Of a stretch of 64,000 nucleotides of DNA, positions 56,561-64,000 are shown in pieces. The DNA is from Limnohabitans sp. Jir72 (GTDB taxonomy: Bacteria > Pseudomonadota > Gammaproteobacteria > Burkholderiales > Burkholderiaceae_C), in assembly GCF_003063575.1 (NCBI RefSeq), contig NZ_NESC01000001.1:558001-622000 (forward strand), written 5' to 3'. The notes under the pieces are model-generated. The model did not search any database and was not told where the DNA came from. It was given only the letters and a program-made list of their open reading frames with translations. The translations under genes were made by a program, and so were the position numbers. Numbering within the stretch: position 1 is the stretch's first letter; the number at the start of each line of letters is the position of its first letter.

Positions 56561-59500
56561 TCAATGGTTCAATTGCCCCCAAGCCTTCTCCAGCCGCTTG
56601 ATGCTGACCGGCTGCGGGGTGCGCAGTTCTTGCGCAAAGAAGCTCACGCGCAGCTCTTCGAGTAGCCAGCGGAACTCCAGCATGCGGGCGTCTTGCGCGC
56701 CTTTGCGTTCGGCCACCAGGCGCCAGTAGCGTTGTTCTTGGGGTTTGAGCTCAGCCAAGCGCTGGGCGTCGCGGGCGGGGTCGGCGCGGTATTTGTCCAG
56801 GCGCAGGGTGATGGCCTTGAGGTAGCGGGCGTAATGCTGCAACTGCGGCCAGGGGGTGGCGGCCATGAAGTTTTTGGGCATCAGGCGTTGCAGTTGCTGC
56901 GTGCAGTCTACCGTCGCGTCGGGGGCGTTTTTGGTGTCCTTGATCTTGCGGGTGGCTGCGCCAAACTCCAGCAAGATGGTGCCTGCCAGCCGGGCCACTT
57001 CGTTGGCGATCAGGGTCAGGCGGCCCCGGCCCTCGTCGATGCGGCGCTTGAATGTGGCCTCATCGTTGGGCAGCGGGTCGAGCAAGAAGGCGCGGTCCAG
57101 GGCTACATCGATGATCTGGGTTTTCAACTCGTCGGCGGTGCCCAGCGGCATGTAGGCCACGGCCATTTTTTGCAGGTCGGGGATGTTTTTCTCAAGGTAT
57201 TTGAGCGCGTCTTTGATCTGCAGCGCAAACAGGCGGCGCAGGCCCGCTCGGTTTTTGCTGGCGGCCACTTCGGGTTCGTCAAACACTTCGATGGTGACGG
57301 CGTCTTGCACGTCCACCAGCGCGGGGAAGCCAATCAAGGTCTGGCCGCCTTTGCTGATTTCCATCAGCTCCGGCAGTTCACCAAAGGTCCAGACGGTGTA
57401 GCGCTGGGGGGCGATGGGCTGGGGGGTGGCTGGCTTTTCCCCTCGGGCTGAGGTGTTGCGTCCGACCGCATCGCGCTGAGGCAAATGGGGGTCTGACCCC
57501 GATTTTTTGGTGTCCCCCTTGTTTGGGGGTTCAGAGGCAGAAGCAGGCGCTGCCGCCACCTTCAGCTGCGCAAGTGCCTGGAATGCACCCCGCGCTTTGG
57601 CACCCAGCTCGCCTTTGAGCGCCCCCAGATTGCGGCCCATGCCCAGCTGGCGGCCGTGCTCGTCCACCACCAGCAGGTTCATGAACAAATGCGGGCTGAG
57701 CATCTCGTGTTTGAAGTCGGTGCGCTTGACGTCCAAGCTGGTTTCGTCGCGCACTTTTTTGAGCAGCACGTCGGTGAGCGACCCACTGCCAAACAATTCG
57801 GGCACCGACAGCTCGGCGGCCAAGCGGGTGGCCGATTCGGGCAGCGGCACGAAGCGGCTGCGCGGGCGTTGCGGCAGGCTTTTGAGCAGGGCCTGGATCT
57901 TGTCTTTGAGCAGGCCGGGCACCAGCCATTCACAGCGGTCTTCGCTGACCTGGTTCAGCACAAACAAAGGCACCGTCACGGTGACACCGTCGCGGGCATC
58001 ACCCGGCTCGTGCAAATACGTGGCTTGGCAGTCGGTGCCGCCCAGTCGGATGTGTTTGGGGAAGGCCTGCGTGGTGATGCCTGCGGCTTCGTGGCGCATC
58101 AGCTCTTCGCGGGTCAGCAACAGCAGGCGTGGCTGCTTGGCGCTCTCGGTGCGGTACCAGTTCTCCAGCAGGCGGCCGCTGCACACGTCGGCGGGCAGTT
58201 GCTGGTCATAAAAAGCGTAGATCAGCTCGTCGTCCACCAACACGTCTTGGCGGCGCGACTTGTGTTCCAGCTCTTCGACCTTGGCGATCATCTTGTGGTT
58301 AGCGGCCAGGAACGGCAGCTTGGTTTCCCACTGGTCGCCCACCAGCGCTTCGCGGATGAAAATCTCGCGTGCCCCATGCAGGTCCACCCGGCTGTAGGGC
58401 GTGCGGCGGCCGCTGTAGACCACCAGGCCGTAAAGCGTGGCCCGCTCCAGCGCCACCACTTCGGCCGATTTCTTTTCCCAATGCGGGTCGAGCAGTTGCT
58501 TCTTGAGCAGGTGCGCGCCGACCTGCTCAAGCCACTGCGGCTCAATCGCGGCAATGCCCCGGCCAAACAGGCGCGTGGTCTCCACCAGCTCGGCCACCAC
58601 GATCCAGCGACCCGGTTTTTTGCTCAGGTGCGCGCCGGGGTGTTTGTGAAACTTGATGCCGCGCGCGCCGAGATAGGCCTCTTCGTCTTCGAGTTTGTAG
58701 CCCACGTTGCCCAGCAGACCCGCCAGCATGGACAGGTGCAACTGCTCATACGTGGCAGGCTGGGTGTTGATGCGCCACTTGTGTTCGGCCACCACGGTGA
58801 GCAGCTGGGTGTGCGTGTCGCGCCACTCGCGCACACGGCGAATGTTGATGAAGTTCTGGCGCAGCAGTTGCTCGTATTGGCGGTTGCTCAGCTTGTGCTG
58901 CGGAGCTTCTTGCGCCGCCATCTGCCGCCCTTTAATTGGCATAATTGGCATAATTGGGGTCAGATCCCGATTATTTGCACCCTGTGACGCAGGCGAATTT
59001 AATTGGGATCTGACCCCGATTGTTTTGGTGGGTCCGCCTCGGGCGTCGTGAATCCATTTCCACAGCTTCAGATAGCCGGTGAACTCGCTTTTGTCGTCGT
59101 CGAACTTGGCGTGTTGCTGGTCGGCTTGGGCCTGCAAGTCCATGGGGCGGTCGCGCACGTCTTGCACGCTCATGGCGCTGGCAATGACCAGCACTTCCTC
59201 CAGGGCGTTGCGGCCACGCGCTTCCAAAATCATGCGGCCCACGCGGGGGTCGAGCGGCAGGCGGGCCAGCTCTTGGCCAATGGGGGTCAGCTCGTTGTCG
59301 TCATCCACCGCGCCCAGCTCGGCCAGCAATTGGTAGCCGTCGGTGATGGCACGTTTGGAGGGCGCTTCGATGAACGGAAAGTCTTCCACCACACCCAGGT
59401 GCAGCGACTTCATGCGCAAGATCACGCCTGCCAAAGACGAGCGCAAAATTTCCGGATCCGTGAAGCGCGGGCGGCCTGCAAAGTCTTTGTCGTCGTAAAG

Positions 59501-60586
59501 CCGGATGCAAATGCCATTGGCCACGCGGCCGCAGCGGCCCGCCCGCTGGTTGGCGGCGGCTTGGCTGATGGGCTCGACCATCAGCTGCTCAACCTTGCTG
59601 CGCAGGCTGTAGCGCTTGACCCGCGCCGTGCCTGCGTCGATCACATAACGGATGCCAGGCACCGTCAATGAGGTTTCGGCCACGTTGGTGGCCAGCACAA
59701 TGCGGCGGCCGTTGGACGCTTCAAAAATCTGGTCCTGCTCGGCCTGCGACAGGCGGGCAAACAGGGGCAGCACTTCGGCGTTGCGCGTGAGCGGCTGGTG
59801 CACCAAGTGTTTACGCAGGTGGTCGGCAGCCTCGCGGATTTCGCGCTCACCGGGCAAAAAGATCAGGATGTCGCCCCCTGCCCCGCCCTGCCAGAGTTCG
59901 TCCACCGCATCGGCCATGGCCTCGTTCAGGCCATAGTCACGCGACTCTTCAAACGGCCGGTAGCGCTGCTCCACCGGGAAGGTGCGGCCAGACACCATGA
60001 TGACCGGGGCCGGTCCTTGGCGCGAGGCAAAGTGTTTGGCAAAGCGGTCCGCGTCGATGGTGGCCGAGGTGACGACGATCTTCAGGTCCGGCCTGCGCGG
60101 CAGGATCTGGCGCAGGTAGCCCAGCAAGAAGTCGATGTTCAGGCTGCGTTCGTGCGCCTCGTCGATGATGATGGTGTCGTAGGCCTGCAGCAGCGGGTCG
60201 GTTTGCGTTTCGGCCAGCAAAATGCCGTCGGTCATGAGCTTGACCGAGGCGTTTTTGGAGAGTCGATCCTGAAAGCGCACCTTGAAACCCACCACCTCGC
60301 CCAGTGGCGTTTTGAGTTCTTCGGCAATCCGTTTGGCCACCGAGCTGGCCGCAATCCGCCGGGGCTGGGTGTGGCCGATCATCCGCGCCCGCTCGCCCGG
60401 CTTGGCGTTGAGCTTGCCACGCCCCAGCATGAGGGCGATTTTGGGCAGCTGCGTGGTCTTGCCCGAGCCGGTTTCACCGCAAACGATGATGACCTGGTGC
60501 TGATCCATGGCGGCCATGATTTCGTCACGGCGGGCCGAGACCGGCAGGCCTTCGGGGAAGTCGATTTGGAGGGGGGTGTCGGACAA
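56561..60586 (-). CDS. hrpA: ATP-dependent RNA helicase HrpA (DEAH box)
   Basis: 1341 residues from a TTG at 60586 (SDTPLQIDFPEGLPVS); the track starts 8 codons earlier at another TTG, and no ATG is available. Helicase motifs: GETGSGKTT (I), DEAH in IIIDEAHERSLN (II), TSAT (III), and QRAGRCGR (VI). HA2, OB-fold and DUF3418 C-terminal domains follow. Two in-frame inserts, at about residues 515-560 (TIGVRSQLNSP ... PIMPIMPIKG) and 1010-1055 (KSGSDPHLPQRDAVGR), derive from palindromic repeats and are not part of the family. HrpA acts on mRNA and stalled ribosomes. Confidence 0.94.
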   Translation of the reverse strand: MSDTPLQIDFPEGLPVSARRDEIMAAMDQHQVIIVCGETGSGKTTQLPKIALMLGRGKLNAKPGERARMIGHTQPRRIAASSVAKRIAEELKTPLGEVVGFKVRFQDRLSKNASVKLMTDGILLAETQTDPLLQAYDTIIIDEAHERSLNIDFLLGYLRQILPRRPDLKIVVTSATIDADRFAKHFASRQGPAPVIMVSGRTFPVEQRYRPFEESRDYGLNEAMADAVDELWQGGAGGDILIFLPGEREIREAADHLRKHLVHQPLTRNAEVLPLFARLSQAEQDQIFEASNGRRIVLATNVAETSLTVPGIRYVIDAGTARVKRYSLRSKVEQLMVEPISQAAANQRAGRCGRVANGICIRLYDDKDFAGRPRFTDPEILRSSLAGVILRMKSLHLGVVEDFPFIEAPSKRAITDGYQLLAELGAVDDDNELTPIGQELARLPLDPRVGRMILEARGRNALEEVLVIASAMSVQDVRDRPMDLQAQADQQHAKFDDDKSEFTGYLKLWKWIHDARGGPTKTIGVRSQLNSPASQGANNRDLTPIMPIMPIKGRQMAAQEAPQHKLSNRQYEQLLRQNFINIRRVREWRDTHTQLLTVVAEHKWRINTQPATYEQLHLSMLAGLLGNVGYKLEDEEAYLGARGIKFHKHPGAHLSKKPGRWIVVAELVETTRLFGRGIAAIEPQWLEQVGAHLLKKQLLDPHWEKKSAEVVALERATLYGLVVYSGRRTPYSRVDLHGAREIFIREALVGDQWETKLPFLAANHKMIAKVEELEHKSRRQDVLVDDELIYAFYDQQLPADVCSGRLLENWYRTESAKQPRLLLLTREELMRHEAAGITTQAFPKHIRLGGTDCQATYLHEPGDARDGVTVTVPLFVLNQVSEDRCEWLVPGLLKDKIQALLKSLPQRPRSRFVPLPESATRLAAELSVPELFGSGSLTDVLLKKVRDETSLDVKRTDFKHEMLSPHLFMNLLVVDEHGRQLGMGRNLGALKGELGAKARGAFQALAQLKVAAAPASASEPPNKGDTKKSGSDPHLPQRDAVGRNTSARGEKPATPQPIAPQRYTVWTFGELPELMEISKGGQTLIGFPALVDVQDAVTIEVFDEPEVAASKNRAGLRRLFALQIKDALKYLEKNIPDLQKMAVAYMPLGTADELKTQIIDVALDRAFLLDPLPNDEATFKRRIDEGRGRLTLIANEVARLAGTILLEFGAATRKIKDTKNAPDATVDCTQQLQRLMPKNFMAATPWPQLQHYARYLKAITLRLDKYRADPARDAQRLAELKPQEQRYWRLVAERKGAQDARMLEFRWLLEELRVSFFAQELRTPQPVSIKRLEKAWGQLNH
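57486..57537. repeat. Palindromic repeat inside hrpA (copy 2)
   Basis: GGGGGTCTGACCCCGATTTTTT, with the palindrome GGGGTC-T-GACCCC at its core, is followed by CCCCC-ttgttt-GGGGG. The segment encodes part of a low-complexity stretch in the HrpA C-terminal region and keeps the reading frame. Confidence 0.7.
58933..59021. repeat. Inverted repeat pair inside hrpA (copy 1) with 9-bp tandem units
   Basis: Arms AATTGGGGTCAGATCCCGATT (58952-58972) and AATTGGGATCTGACCCCGATT (59001-59021) are inverse copies with two mismatches around a 28-nt spacer. AATTGGCAT is repeated twice before the first arm, followed by AATTGGGG. All is in frame within hrpA. Confidence 0.8.
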
Positions 60587-60673
60587 AGCGGAAACTTCTG
60601 TGAAAATCAAAGCAAGAACAGCTGGGGATTATCCCAGCCCCACGCCCACACTGCCCGAAACGCTTGATTGCCC

Positions 60674-62020
60674 ATGTCCACAGTCTTCAACTTCACCTTC
60701 GTGCCCTGGTTCCGGTCGGTGGCGCCCTACATCCACATGCACCGCGGCAAGACTTTTGTGGTGGGCATCGCGGGCGAGGCCATTGCAGCGGGCAAGCTGG
60801 GCCTGATTGCACAGGACCTGGCGCTGATCCAGAGCATGGGCGTGAAGATCGTGCTGGTGCATGGCTTTCGGCCGCAGGTGAACGAGCAGCTGGCGGCCAA
60901 AGGCCATGTGCCAAAGTATTCGCACGGCATGCGCATCACCGACGAGGTGGCGCTGGACTGCGCGCAAGAGGCCGCAGGCCAGCTGCGTTACGAGATCGAA
61001 GCGGCCTTCAGCCAGGGCCTGCCCAACACGCCGATGGCGGGCTCCACGGTGCGGGTGATTTCGGGCAACTTCATCACGGCGCGCCCGGTGGGCATTGTGG
61101 ATGGCGTGGATTTCCGGCATTCGGGTCTGGTGCGCAAGGTGGACGTGGACGGCATCATGCGCACACTGGACATGGGCGCGATGGTGCTGTTGTCGCCCTT
61201 TGGCTTCTCGCCCACGGGTGAGGCTTTCAACCTGACCATGGAAGAAGTCGCCACCAGCGTGGCCGCCGAGCTGCAGGCCGACAAGCTGATTTTTGTGACC
61301 GAGATTCCAGGCATCCGCATCCACCCGAACGAGCCGGCCAGCGAAGACAACCCGATCGACACCGAGCTGCCTTTGGCCGCGGCCAAGAAGCTGCTGGCAG
61401 AGTCGCCCAACCCCACTCAGCCAACCGACTTGGCGTTTTATCTGCAGCACTGCGTGAAGGCGTGCGAAGAAGGCGTGGAGCGCAGCCACATCCTGCCCTT
61501 TGCGGTGGATGGCGCTTTGTTGTTGGAGATTTATGTGCACGACGGCATCGGCACCATGGTCATTGATGAAAAGCTCGAAGAACTGCGGGAAGCAACTTCC
61601 GACGATGTGGGTGGCATCTTGCAACTGATCGAGCCGTTTGAGAAAGACGGCACGCTGGTCAAACGCGACCGCACCGAGATCGAGCGCGACATCGATCACT
61701 ACACCATCATCGACCACGACGGCGTGATCTTTGCCTGCGCAGCGCTCTACCCCTACCCCGAAGCCAAGACGGCCGAGATGGCGGCGCTGACCGTGTCACC
61801 CCAGTCGCAAGGCCAGGGCGATGGTGAAAAAGTGCTCAAACGCGTGGAGCAACGCGCCCGGGCCATGGGCCTGAAAAGCATCTTTGTGCTGACCACGCGC
61901 ACCATGCACTGGTTCATCAAACGCGGTTTTGTGCAGGTCGACCCCGACTGGCTGCCCGAAGCGCGCAAACGCAAATACAACTGGGACCGCAAGAGCCTGG
62001 TGCTGGTCAAGAAACTCTGA
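60674..62020 (+). CDS. argA: Amino-acid N-acetyltransferase (N-acetylglutamate synthase)
   Basis: 448 residues from the ATG at 60674 (MSTVFNFTFVPWFRSVAPYIHMHRGKTFVVGIAGEA). An N-terminal amino-acid-kinase domain (to about residue 290, KIVLVHGFRPQVNEQL) is joined to a C-terminal GNAT domain (EMAALTVSPQSQGQGDGEKVL, then KSIFVLTTRTMHWFIKRGF). It makes N-acetylglutamate from acetyl-CoA and glutamate, the first step of arginine synthesis. It is divergent from hrpA with 87 bp between starts. Confidence 0.95.
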   Translation: MSTVFNFTFVPWFRSVAPYIHMHRGKTFVVGIAGEAIAAGKLGLIAQDLALIQSMGVKIVLVHGFRPQVNEQLAAKGHVPKYSHGMRITDEVALDCAQEAAGQLRYEIEAAFSQGLPNTPMAGSTVRVISGNFITARPVGIVDGVDFRHSGLVRKVDVDGIMRTLDMGAMVLLSPFGFSPTGEAFNLTMEEVATSVAAELQADKLIFVTEIPGIRIHPNEPASEDNPIDTELPLAAAKKLLAESPNPTQPTDLAFYLQHCVKACEEGVERSHILPFAVDGALLLEIYVHDGIGTMVIDEKLEELREATSDDVGGILQLIEPFEKDGTLVKRDRTEIERDIDHYTIIDHDGVIFACAALYPYPEAKTAEMAALTVSPQSQGQGDGEKVLKRVEQRARAMGLKSIFVLTTRTMHWFIKRGFVQVDPDWLPEARKRKYNWDRKSLVLVKKL

Positions 62021-62037
62021 GCCCATTCAAGCGGAGC

Positions 62038-62106
62038 ATCGCGCACGGGGTGCAGCTCCTACAAATGCCGCGCTGCCACCTGTAGGAGCAGCGCCCTGCG
62101 CGCGAT
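62038..62106. repeat. REPIN-like inverted repeat pair 3
   Basis: Arms at 62038-62063 and 62081-62106 share TGTAGGAGC and GCGAT ends with pairs 1 and 2, but the stem is changed to GCAC/GTGC or GCGC/GCGC, with compensating bases. Here the GTAGGAG ends face inward, opposite to pairs 1 and 2. It fills the gap between convergent argA and dsbB. Confidence 0.75.
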
Positions 62107-62115
62107 GGACTGTGG

Positions 62116-62616
62116 TCAGCGGCTGCGCCAAACCTGCACAGCGATCAGCAAGCCCATCAGCGCAAACCCGACAAAAGCCACGAACGACCAATTGGCAATC
62201 GAGCCGCCGAGGAAGGTCCAGTCGACCTTGGTGCAGTCGCCGCTGCCTTTGAAGATCATGGGAATGGCGCGGTTGATCGGGAAGTTTTCGACCATGCCGT
62301 AAAAATCACGGCCGCAGGTGACGATCTCGGGTGGGTACCACTGCAGCCAGCTTTGGCGGGCGGCCACAAATGCGCCAAAACCGGCCATCAGCGCCAGCAA
62401 CACGCCCAACACAGCTACAGCGCCGGGCTTGCGCAAGCGCGAACCCACCCAAGCGATGAGCATCACCCCGATCAGAGCATAGCGCTGCACGATGCACATG
62501 GGGCAAGGGTTCAGGCCCACCACATGTTGCAGGTACAGGCCAAACGCCAGCATGCCGATGCACGAGAGCGCGATCAGCAACATCCAGCGGTTGAAGGAGA
62601 TGGAAAACAGTTTCAT
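62116..62616 (-). CDS. dsbB: Disulfide bond formation protein DsbB
   Basis: 166 residues from the ATG at 62616 (MKLFSISFNRWMLL). Four membrane helices and the two redox pairs are present: CPMC at 38-41, and Cys101/Cys128 in TCGRDF and GDCTKVDW. It reoxidises periplasmic DsbA and passes electrons to quinone. No dsbA gene is nearby. It is downstream of fpr on the same strand, but a terminator separates them. Confidence 0.95.
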   Translation of the reverse strand: MKLFSISFNRWMLLIALSCIGMLAFGLYLQHVVGLNPCPMCIVQRYALIGVMLIAWVGSRLRKPGAVAVLGVLLALMAGFGAFVAARQSWLQWYPPEIVTCGRDFYGMVENFPINRAIPMIFKGSGDCTKVDWTFLGGSIANWSFVAFVGFALMGLLIAVQVWRSR

Positions 62617-62635
62617 GGGGATGCGAATTTCCAAT

Positions 62636-62661
62636 AGAAAACGGGAGCATTGTGCTCCCGT
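62636..62661 (-). terminator. Rho-independent terminator of fpr
   Basis: On the minus strand ACGGGAGCA-caa-TGCTCCCGT is followed by TTTCT, 55 bp after the fpr stop and upstream of dsbB. Confidence 0.85.
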
Positions 62662-62716
62662 TGTCTGGAGGATGGCGTGACGCAGATCACAAAGCCATCA
62701 GGCCCGTCCTGAAATA

Positions 62717-63493
62717 TCAGGCGTCGGCAAACGCCCGCTCGATCACAAAGGCGCCAGGGGTGCTGGTGTTGCCTTCTTTGAGACCGCTTTCTTCGCAGAT
62801 GCGCTTGAGGTCTTTGAGCATTTCGGGCGAGCCGCAGATCATGATGCGGTCGGTTTCGGGGTTGAGCTTGGGCAGGCCCAAGTCAGCGAACAGCTTGCCG
62901 TTTTCGATCAGATCGGTCACGCGGCCCTGGTTTTTATAGGGTTCGCGGGTCACGGTGGGGTAGTAAAGCAGTTGTTTGCTCACCATCTCGCCCAAGAACT
63001 CGTTGGCCGGCAGGTCCTTGGTGATGTAGTCGTGATACGCCAGCTCGTTGACCTGACGCACGCCGTGCACCAGGATGACTTTTTCGAAACGCTCATAGGT
63101 TTCGGGGTCACGGATGATGCTCATGAAAGGGGCCAGGCCCGTGCCGGTGGACATCAGGTACAGGTTTTTGCCAGGCAGCAGGTAGTCGCACAGCAAGGTG
63201 CCCGTGGGCTTGCGGCCCACCACAATGGTGTCGCCCACCTGGATGTGTTGCAGCTTGGAGGTCAGCGGACCATCGGGCACCTTGATGCTCAAGAACTCGA
63301 GGTGCTCTTCGTAGTTGGCGCTGGCGATCGAATAGGCGCGCAGCAGCGGTTTGCCGCTTTCCTGACGCAGGCCAATCATGGTGAAGTGACCATTCGAAAA
63401 ACGCAGGGCCTGGTCACGCGTGGTGGTGAAACTGAACAGGCGGTCGGTCCAGTGGTGAACGCTCAGAACGCGTTCTTCGAGAAATGCACTCAT
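62717..63493 (-). CDS. fpr: Ferredoxin--NADP+ reductase
   Basis: 258 residues from the ATG at 63493 (MSAFLEERVLSVHHWTDRLFSF). The FAD motif is RAYSIASANYEEHLEF. The NADP side shows LMSTGTGLAPFMSIIRDPETYERF and MICGSPEMLKDLKRICEESGLKEG. The length and the C-terminal FVIERAFADA fit the bacterial FPR type. It transfers electrons between NADPH and ferredoxin or flavodoxin, often in oxidative stress or Fe-S assembly. It is divergent from the yggX-like gene across 212 bp. Confidence 0.94.
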   Translation of the reverse strand: MSAFLEERVLSVHHWTDRLFSFTTTRDQALRFSNGHFTMIGLRQESGKPLLRAYSIASANYEEHLEFLSIKVPDGPLTSKLQHIQVGDTIVVGRKPTGTLLCDYLLPGKNLYLMSTGTGLAPFMSIIRDPETYERFEKVILVHGVRQVNELAYHDYITKDLPANEFLGEMVSKQLLYYPTVTREPYKNQGRVTDLIENGKLFADLGLPKLNPETDRIMICGSPEMLKDLKRICEESGLKEGNTSTPGAFVIERAFADA

Positions 63494-63655
63494 GAAATCT
63501 TTTTGGGTTGGAGGCCAGGGCAAGAGTCCCGTGGCCACTGAGGGGAGCTGAAAGCTTGCTACAGTTGCGTTTGGAATGACCGCGCGAGAAGTCGACCTGT
63601 CGCAAAACAGGCGGTATTTTCGCCCGAACCGCTTACAACTGGAAATACTGAAATT

Positions 63656-63669
63656 TTATATCCGTATAA
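63656..63669. promoter_or_regulatory. Inverted repeat in the fpr-yggX intergenic region
   Basis: TTATA-TCCG-TATAA lies 37 bp before the yggX-like ATG and about 165 bp from fpr. An A/T-rich symmetric site in a divergent promoter region suggests binding by a LysR-type regulator (perhaps CysB- or FinR-like). The regulator is a guess. Confidence 0.35.
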
Positions 63670-63705
63670 CCAGTGCTTCTTAAGATAGATCAAGGCAAGA
63701 CACAC

Positions 63706-63981
63706 ATGGCACGCACCGTTCAATGCATCAAACTCGGCACCGAAGCAGAAGGCTTGGACTTCGCGCCCTATCCTGGCGAATTGGGCAAGCGCATCTGGGA
63801 GAGCGTGAGCAAGCAGGCCTGGGCCGACTGGCTCAAGCACCAGACCATGCTGGTCAATGAAAACCGCCTGAACCTGGCGGATCTGCGCGCCCGCCAGTAC
63901 CTGGCCCGTCAGATGGAAAAGCATTTCTTTGGCGAAGGGGCTGACGCGGCACAAGGCTTCGTGCCCCCACCTGCCAACTGA
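63706..63981 (+). CDS. Oxidative damage protection protein, YggX family (Fe2+-trafficking)
   Basis: 91 residues from the ATG at 63706 ([30 protein letters not shown]), with AAGG upstream. The single Cys7 and the segment [39 protein letters not shown] are the YggX hallmarks. The family protects Fe-S proteins from oxidative damage and is proposed to handle iron. Its position opposite fpr fits a shared redox role. Confidence 0.95.
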   Translation: MARTVQCIKLGTEAEGLDFAPYPGELGKRIWESVSKQAWADWLKHQTMLVNENRLNLADLRARQYLARQMEKHFFGEGADAAQGFVPPPAN

Positions 63982-64000
63982 GTTTGAGCTCGACGCCTTT

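Noticed and set aside
57486-59021. Insertion sequence inside hrpA
   Set aside because: No transposase or target duplication is seen and the reading frame stays open; the segments are short palindromic repeats.

Overview
The window is an ordinary chromosomal segment, high in GC, from a betaproteobacterium. It is most likely from Burkholderiales, family Comamonadaceae (Limnohabitans/Rhodoferax-like). This is inferred from gene order (secG, tRNA-Leu, nuoA-N, DUF2818, NUDIX, DUF1178), the fused argA, a phasin, a Bug-type binding protein and an OsmC-YcaO fusion. The sequence itself carries no species label.

Layout. (1) 1-8.7 kb, minus strand: a tightly packed run of HDAC-family amidohydrolase, thioesterase, nitroreductase, a fused LivH-LivM permease, LivG, LivF, PncB, a cation/proton antiporter and a 2-hydroxyacid dehydrogenase cut by the window edge. 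Four-base ATGA overlaps suggest one or two operons. (2) 8.8-9.6 kb: a phasin gene with its own promoter and terminator. (3) 9.6-25.6 kb, minus strand: the complete 14-gene complex I operon nuoA-N, followed by DUF2818, NUDIX and DUF1178 genes and preceded by tRNA-Leu(GAG). (4) 25.7-30.6 kb, minus strand: secG, tpiA, a quinone oxidoreductase, pnp and rpsO. (5) 30.8-42.3 kb: an accessory region of carbon catabolism and unknown genes: pobA, a CoA transferase between two REPIN-like repeats, an enoyl-CoA hydratase/NTF2-like/MFS operon, a large alpha/beta hydrolase with a Bug protein, hppD, a decayed SDR gene, DUF1003 and a Spy-like protein. (6) 42.4-53.4 kb: an EmrAB-type efflux pump with its outer-membrane factor, cardiolipin synthase, a Kazal+DUF4377 protein, a MarR-MATE pair, a three-repeat periplasmic protein and a D-Ala-D-Ala carboxypeptidase. 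(7) 53.5-64 kb: OsmC-YcaO protein, higBA toxin-antitoxin, hrpA with two repeat-derived in-frame inserts, argA, dsbB, fpr and a YggX-like gene.

The genes worth most attention are not a new multi-gene system. They are (a) REPIN-like inverted-pair repeats at three intergenic sites, (b) a different palindromic repeat family that entered the hrpA reading frame twice without breaking it, (c) an SDR pseudogene upstream of hppD, (d) a periplasmic protein built of three C-X10-C repeats, (e) perfect operators upstream of higBA and marR, and (f) the HDAC/thioesterase/nitroreductase/Liv gene cluster, whose substrate is unknown. No CRISPR array, rRNA, IS element, prophage or integrase was seen. All assignments come from reading the translations; no database search was run.
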